Source: JACKHA01 sp041401985 (GTDB lineage: Bacteria > Planctomycetota > Phycisphaerae > Phycisphaerales > UBA1924). From it: 64,000 nt of DNA. The notes under the pieces were generated by a model. It worked only from the letters and a program-made list of their open reading frames with translations, was not told the DNA's origin and searched no databases. Positions 62,059-64,000 of this stretch are shown piece after piece (within the stretch, counting starts at the first letter, position 1; each line of letters starts with the position of its first letter). Location of the stretch: contig JAWKTE010000011.1 of the NCBI GenBank assembly GCA_041401985.1, positions 62,001 through 126,000 of the forward strand, in the 5' to 3' direction. The translations under genes and the position numbers were made by a program.

Positions 62059-63612
62059 TCAGAGGAGTTTGAAGCCGCCGGGTTCGATGCCGGCCTGGGC
62101 GGTGGCGGCGGGGTTGAGTGGGGTTCCGGCGTACATGGAGGTGATGCCGTGGATCCAGGCTTTGGCGCGATCGGTGAGGGTGAACTCGTCGGTCATGAAG
62201 CGTCCCGGGCTGACGAGGATGCCCAGGTCGGCGCCCTCGTAGCGGTAGTCGCCGGGGCCGGAGATGCGGAGGAAGAAGGCGCGGTTCTCGTACTGGACGG
62301 TGCGGCGGTGTGTCTGCATGCGGACGTAGGACATGCGGGCGTCGGCGTCGAGTTCGTAGATGCCCGACGGCGGGGCGGTGTGGATGTGGTCGACCTCGTC
62401 GCGGGTGTGCTTGATGACCAGTTGCGACCAGGAGTCGATGTTGTCGGGGTCGGCCCAGCGGGCGTTGAGTTCCTCGACGTCGAACTCGTAGTCGACGCCC
62501 ATCCACTCGAGGAGGTGGAAGATGAACAGGGGTGCGTCGGCGTGGGCGAAGCAGGCGAGGTTGGTCATGGACGAGGCGCCGGTGATGCGGGGGTTGCACT
62601 CGCCGAGGTAGACCTCGCCGGAGTCGAGGTCGGTGAGGAAGTCGAGTTCGAAGTAGCCTTTGTAGCCCATGCGGCGGAGTTCCTCGCCGAAGGCCATGGC
62701 GTGGGCGCGGGCCTGGGCGCGGCTCTTGGCGTCGAAGGCACCGGCGAAGACCTCGTTGCCGCACCAGCCGCCGCGGTATGGCGTGAGTTCCTTGAAGCCG
62801 ACGAGTTCGGTCATGAGGGGTCCGACGATGGTGCCGTGGCGTGTGACGCAGGCTTCGAGGGCCGAGCCGCGGCATCGGATGCGCTTCATGATCTTGACTT
62901 CGGGGGCCTCGGTGATCTCGTCGGCGTGCTTGTCGAAGTCGGCCTCGCTGGAGATGAAGAAGGTGGTGTGCCCGGAGTCGCCGTAGGCGGTCTGGACGAC
63001 GAGATCGTTTCCGAGTTTCTCGGCGACTTTGCGGAGGGTCTGGTAGGAGTCGACCTTGGCCAGGACGTTGGGGACGGAGGGGACGCCCGCGCGGTTGGCG
63101 ATGCGTGTGGTCTCCATTTTGTCGTCGACCATGGAGCGCATGGCCGCGGGGGGGAAGCAGACTTCGAGGCCCAGGTCCCGGGCGAGCTCTTCGGTCTTCT
63201 CATCGAACATGAGGAAGACGGCCTTGCCGCCGGGACCGCGTCGGCGGATGTGCTCGATGACATCGGGGTGCGAGAGGAGGTAGTTGTTGATGTCCTCGAT
63301 GGACTCCCACTGGTCGTGGGGGATTTCGCGCGGGACCAGGACGTTTGGGTGCTGGCCGTCAAAGCAGTCGATGGCGTTGATGAACTGGAAGCCGCGGATC
63401 CATTCGTCGAGGCCCAGGAGGTTGAAGGGTGTTGCGGAGACGAAGTAGACGGGCTCGGTGTTGCGGAAGAAGAAGCGTCGGATGTCGGAGATGCCGCGGA
63501 GGGTCTTGGGGGCGGCGGCGGCGCGGTCGGCGGCCAGGGCGCGGGTCGGCAGCGGCTTGGTGCCGGGTCGATCGGCGGCGGGGGAGGGAGAGTTGGAGGT
63601 GCCGGCGCCCAT
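62059..63612 (-). CDS. ATP-grasp enzyme (biotin-carboxylase-like)
   Basis: This 517-residue protein has an ATP-grasp core: a pre-ATP-grasp part with NLLGLDEWIRGFQFINAID, an ATP-binding lysine segment LGNDLVVQTAYGDSGHTTF, and the metal-binding GECNPRITGASS near residue 350. The C-terminal 130 residues form a separate region ending GGFKLL. ATP-grasp ligases join a carboxylate to an amine or thiol through an acyl-phosphate. The neighbour upstream on the same strand encodes an amino-acid decarboxylase, so a polyamine or amine ligation step is a plausible role. The substrate is inference. The start ATG 63612 follows AAGGAG-like sequence. Confidence 0.8.
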   Translation of the reverse strand: MGAGTSNSPSPAADRPGTKPLPTRALAADRAAAAPKTLRGISDIRRFFFRNTEPVYFVSATPFNLLGLDEWIRGFQFINAIDCFDGQHPNVLVPREIPHDQWESIEDINNYLLSHPDVIEHIRRRGPGGKAVFLMFDEKTEELARDLGLEVCFPPAAMRSMVDDKMETTRIANRAGVPSVPNVLAKVDSYQTLRKVAEKLGNDLVVQTAYGDSGHTTFFISSEADFDKHADEITEAPEVKIMKRIRCRGSALEACVTRHGTIVGPLMTELVGFKELTPYRGGWCGNEVFAGAFDAKSRAQARAHAMAFGEELRRMGYKGYFELDFLTDLDSGEVYLGECNPRITGASSMTNLACFAHADAPLFIFHLLEWMGVDYEFDVEELNARWADPDNIDSWSQLVIKHTRDEVDHIHTAPPSGIYELDADARMSYVRMQTHRRTVQYENRAFFLRISGPGDYRYEGADLGILVSPGRFMTDEFTLTDRAKAWIHGITSMYAGTPLNPAATAQAGIEPGGFKLL

Positions 63613-63675
63613 GGGAACTCCTTTGTCTGGCGATGATCGGGACGGCGTGATGATCGGTTGGCGGGGCGGTGTGGT

Positions 63676-64000
63676 TCAGTCGGCGCGGGCGTGGCTGGCG
63701 CCGGCGCGGTTGAGGGCTTCGGGGGTGAAGACGCGGAAGCCGTTGACGGGGTGGTAGCCGTGGATTTCCTTGACGTCGAGGGCCAGGAGGTACTCGAGGA
63801 TCTCGGGGCTGACGACCTGTCCTGGGACGAGCACGGGGAAGCCGGGCGGGTAGGGGATGACGAAGGAGGCCGAGACGAGTTCGGGGCCCTTGCGGACGGC
63901 GTCGAGGGTGTCGCGGGAGATCATGGCGCCGCGGACGTTGTGCTCGTCGTAGGTGAGGAAGTAGGCGCGGCGGAGGTCGCCCTCGCGGGTGGGCGTCTTG
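63676..64000 (-). CDS. Orn/Lys/Arg decarboxylase, C-terminal part (5'-truncated by window edge)
   Basis: The visible 107 residues include EGDLRRAYFLTYDE, GPELVSASFVIPYPPGFP, VLVPGQVVSPEILEYL and IHGYHP, the hallmark C-terminal region of fold-type-I PLP-dependent ornithine/lysine/arginine decarboxylases. The gene continues beyond the window; the PLP lysine is not visible. The frame stays open to position 64000. It lies 63 bases upstream of the ATP-grasp gene and probably shares its transcript. Which amino acid it decarboxylates cannot be told from this piece. Confidence 0.85.
   Translation of the reverse strand, partial: KTPTREGDLRRAYFLTYDEHNVRGAMISRDTLDAVRKGPELVSASFVIPYPPGFPVLVPGQVVSPEILEYLLALDVKEIHGYHPVNGFRVFTPEALNRAGASHARAD

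Noticed and set aside
1..64000. tRNA, rRNA, integrase or transposase genes
   Set aside because: Intergenic regions were read on both strands for T-loop-like sequence and for mobile-element proteins; none was convincing.

Overview
The window is about 64 kb of very GC-rich DNA with dense genes. The organism is most likely a member of the Planctomycetota, perhaps the Phycisphaerae. That is an inference from gene style: a DUF11-type lipoprotein, a four-helix-bundle (S23-like) insertion, a very large FHA-type adhesin, proline-rich lipoproteins and short dispersed intergenic repeats. No rRNA or other phylogenetic marker is present. Both window edges cut genes: TssK on the left and an Orn/Lys/Arg-type decarboxylase on the right.

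Positions 1-44700 hold one large same-strand type VI secretion (T6SS) locus. The order is tssK (3'-part), a four-helix-bundle gene, tssL, tssM, a giant TagF-like/FGE-like fusion, a two-partner secretion pair (tpsB and a 4202-residue tpsA), tssA, tssB, tssC, hcp, tagJ, tssE, tssF, tssG, clpV, vgrG, three small VgrG-linked proteins, a metzincin-like protease and an overlapping HEAT-like lipoprotein. Together these encode the baseplate (TssK, E, F, G), the membrane complex (TssL, M), the sheath and tube (TssB, C, Hcp), the cap/chaperone (TssA), the recycling ATPase (ClpV) and the spike (VgrG). TssJ, a PAAR tip, Fha, PpkA and PppA are not seen inside the window. The most distinctive points are the TagF-TM-FGE fusion, the nesting of a complete TpsB/TpsA system inside the T6SS cluster, and a candidate protease effector with a candidate immunity lipoprotein.

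Positions 44.9-51.7 kb carry a DUF11 lipoprotein closed by a strong terminator, a NeuD/PglD-like acyltransferase and a large esterase-like alpha/beta hydrolase (both minus strand), and a PPi-type phosphofructokinase preceded by nine octamer repeats. Positions 51.7-54.3 kb contain no intact recognisable gene. They hold remnants of a ParE-like toxin, an eIF1/SUI1-family gene and a Cys-containing protein, each with conserved residues spread over two or three reading frames.

Positions 54.4-64.0 kb are mostly minus strand: a small membrane protein, a UbiA-family membrane enzyme, a lipoprotein, a solitary sugar/polyamine-type ABC ATPase, an MBL-fold/double-rhodanese protein, a C45-type acyltransferase/hydrolase, an ATP-grasp enzyme and the decarboxylase fragment. 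One plus-strand nucleoside deaminase runs tail-to-tail into the C45 gene. A dispersed repeat occurs at about 53.7, 58.6 and 60.2 kb. No tRNA, rRNA, CRISPR array, transposase or integrase was seen.
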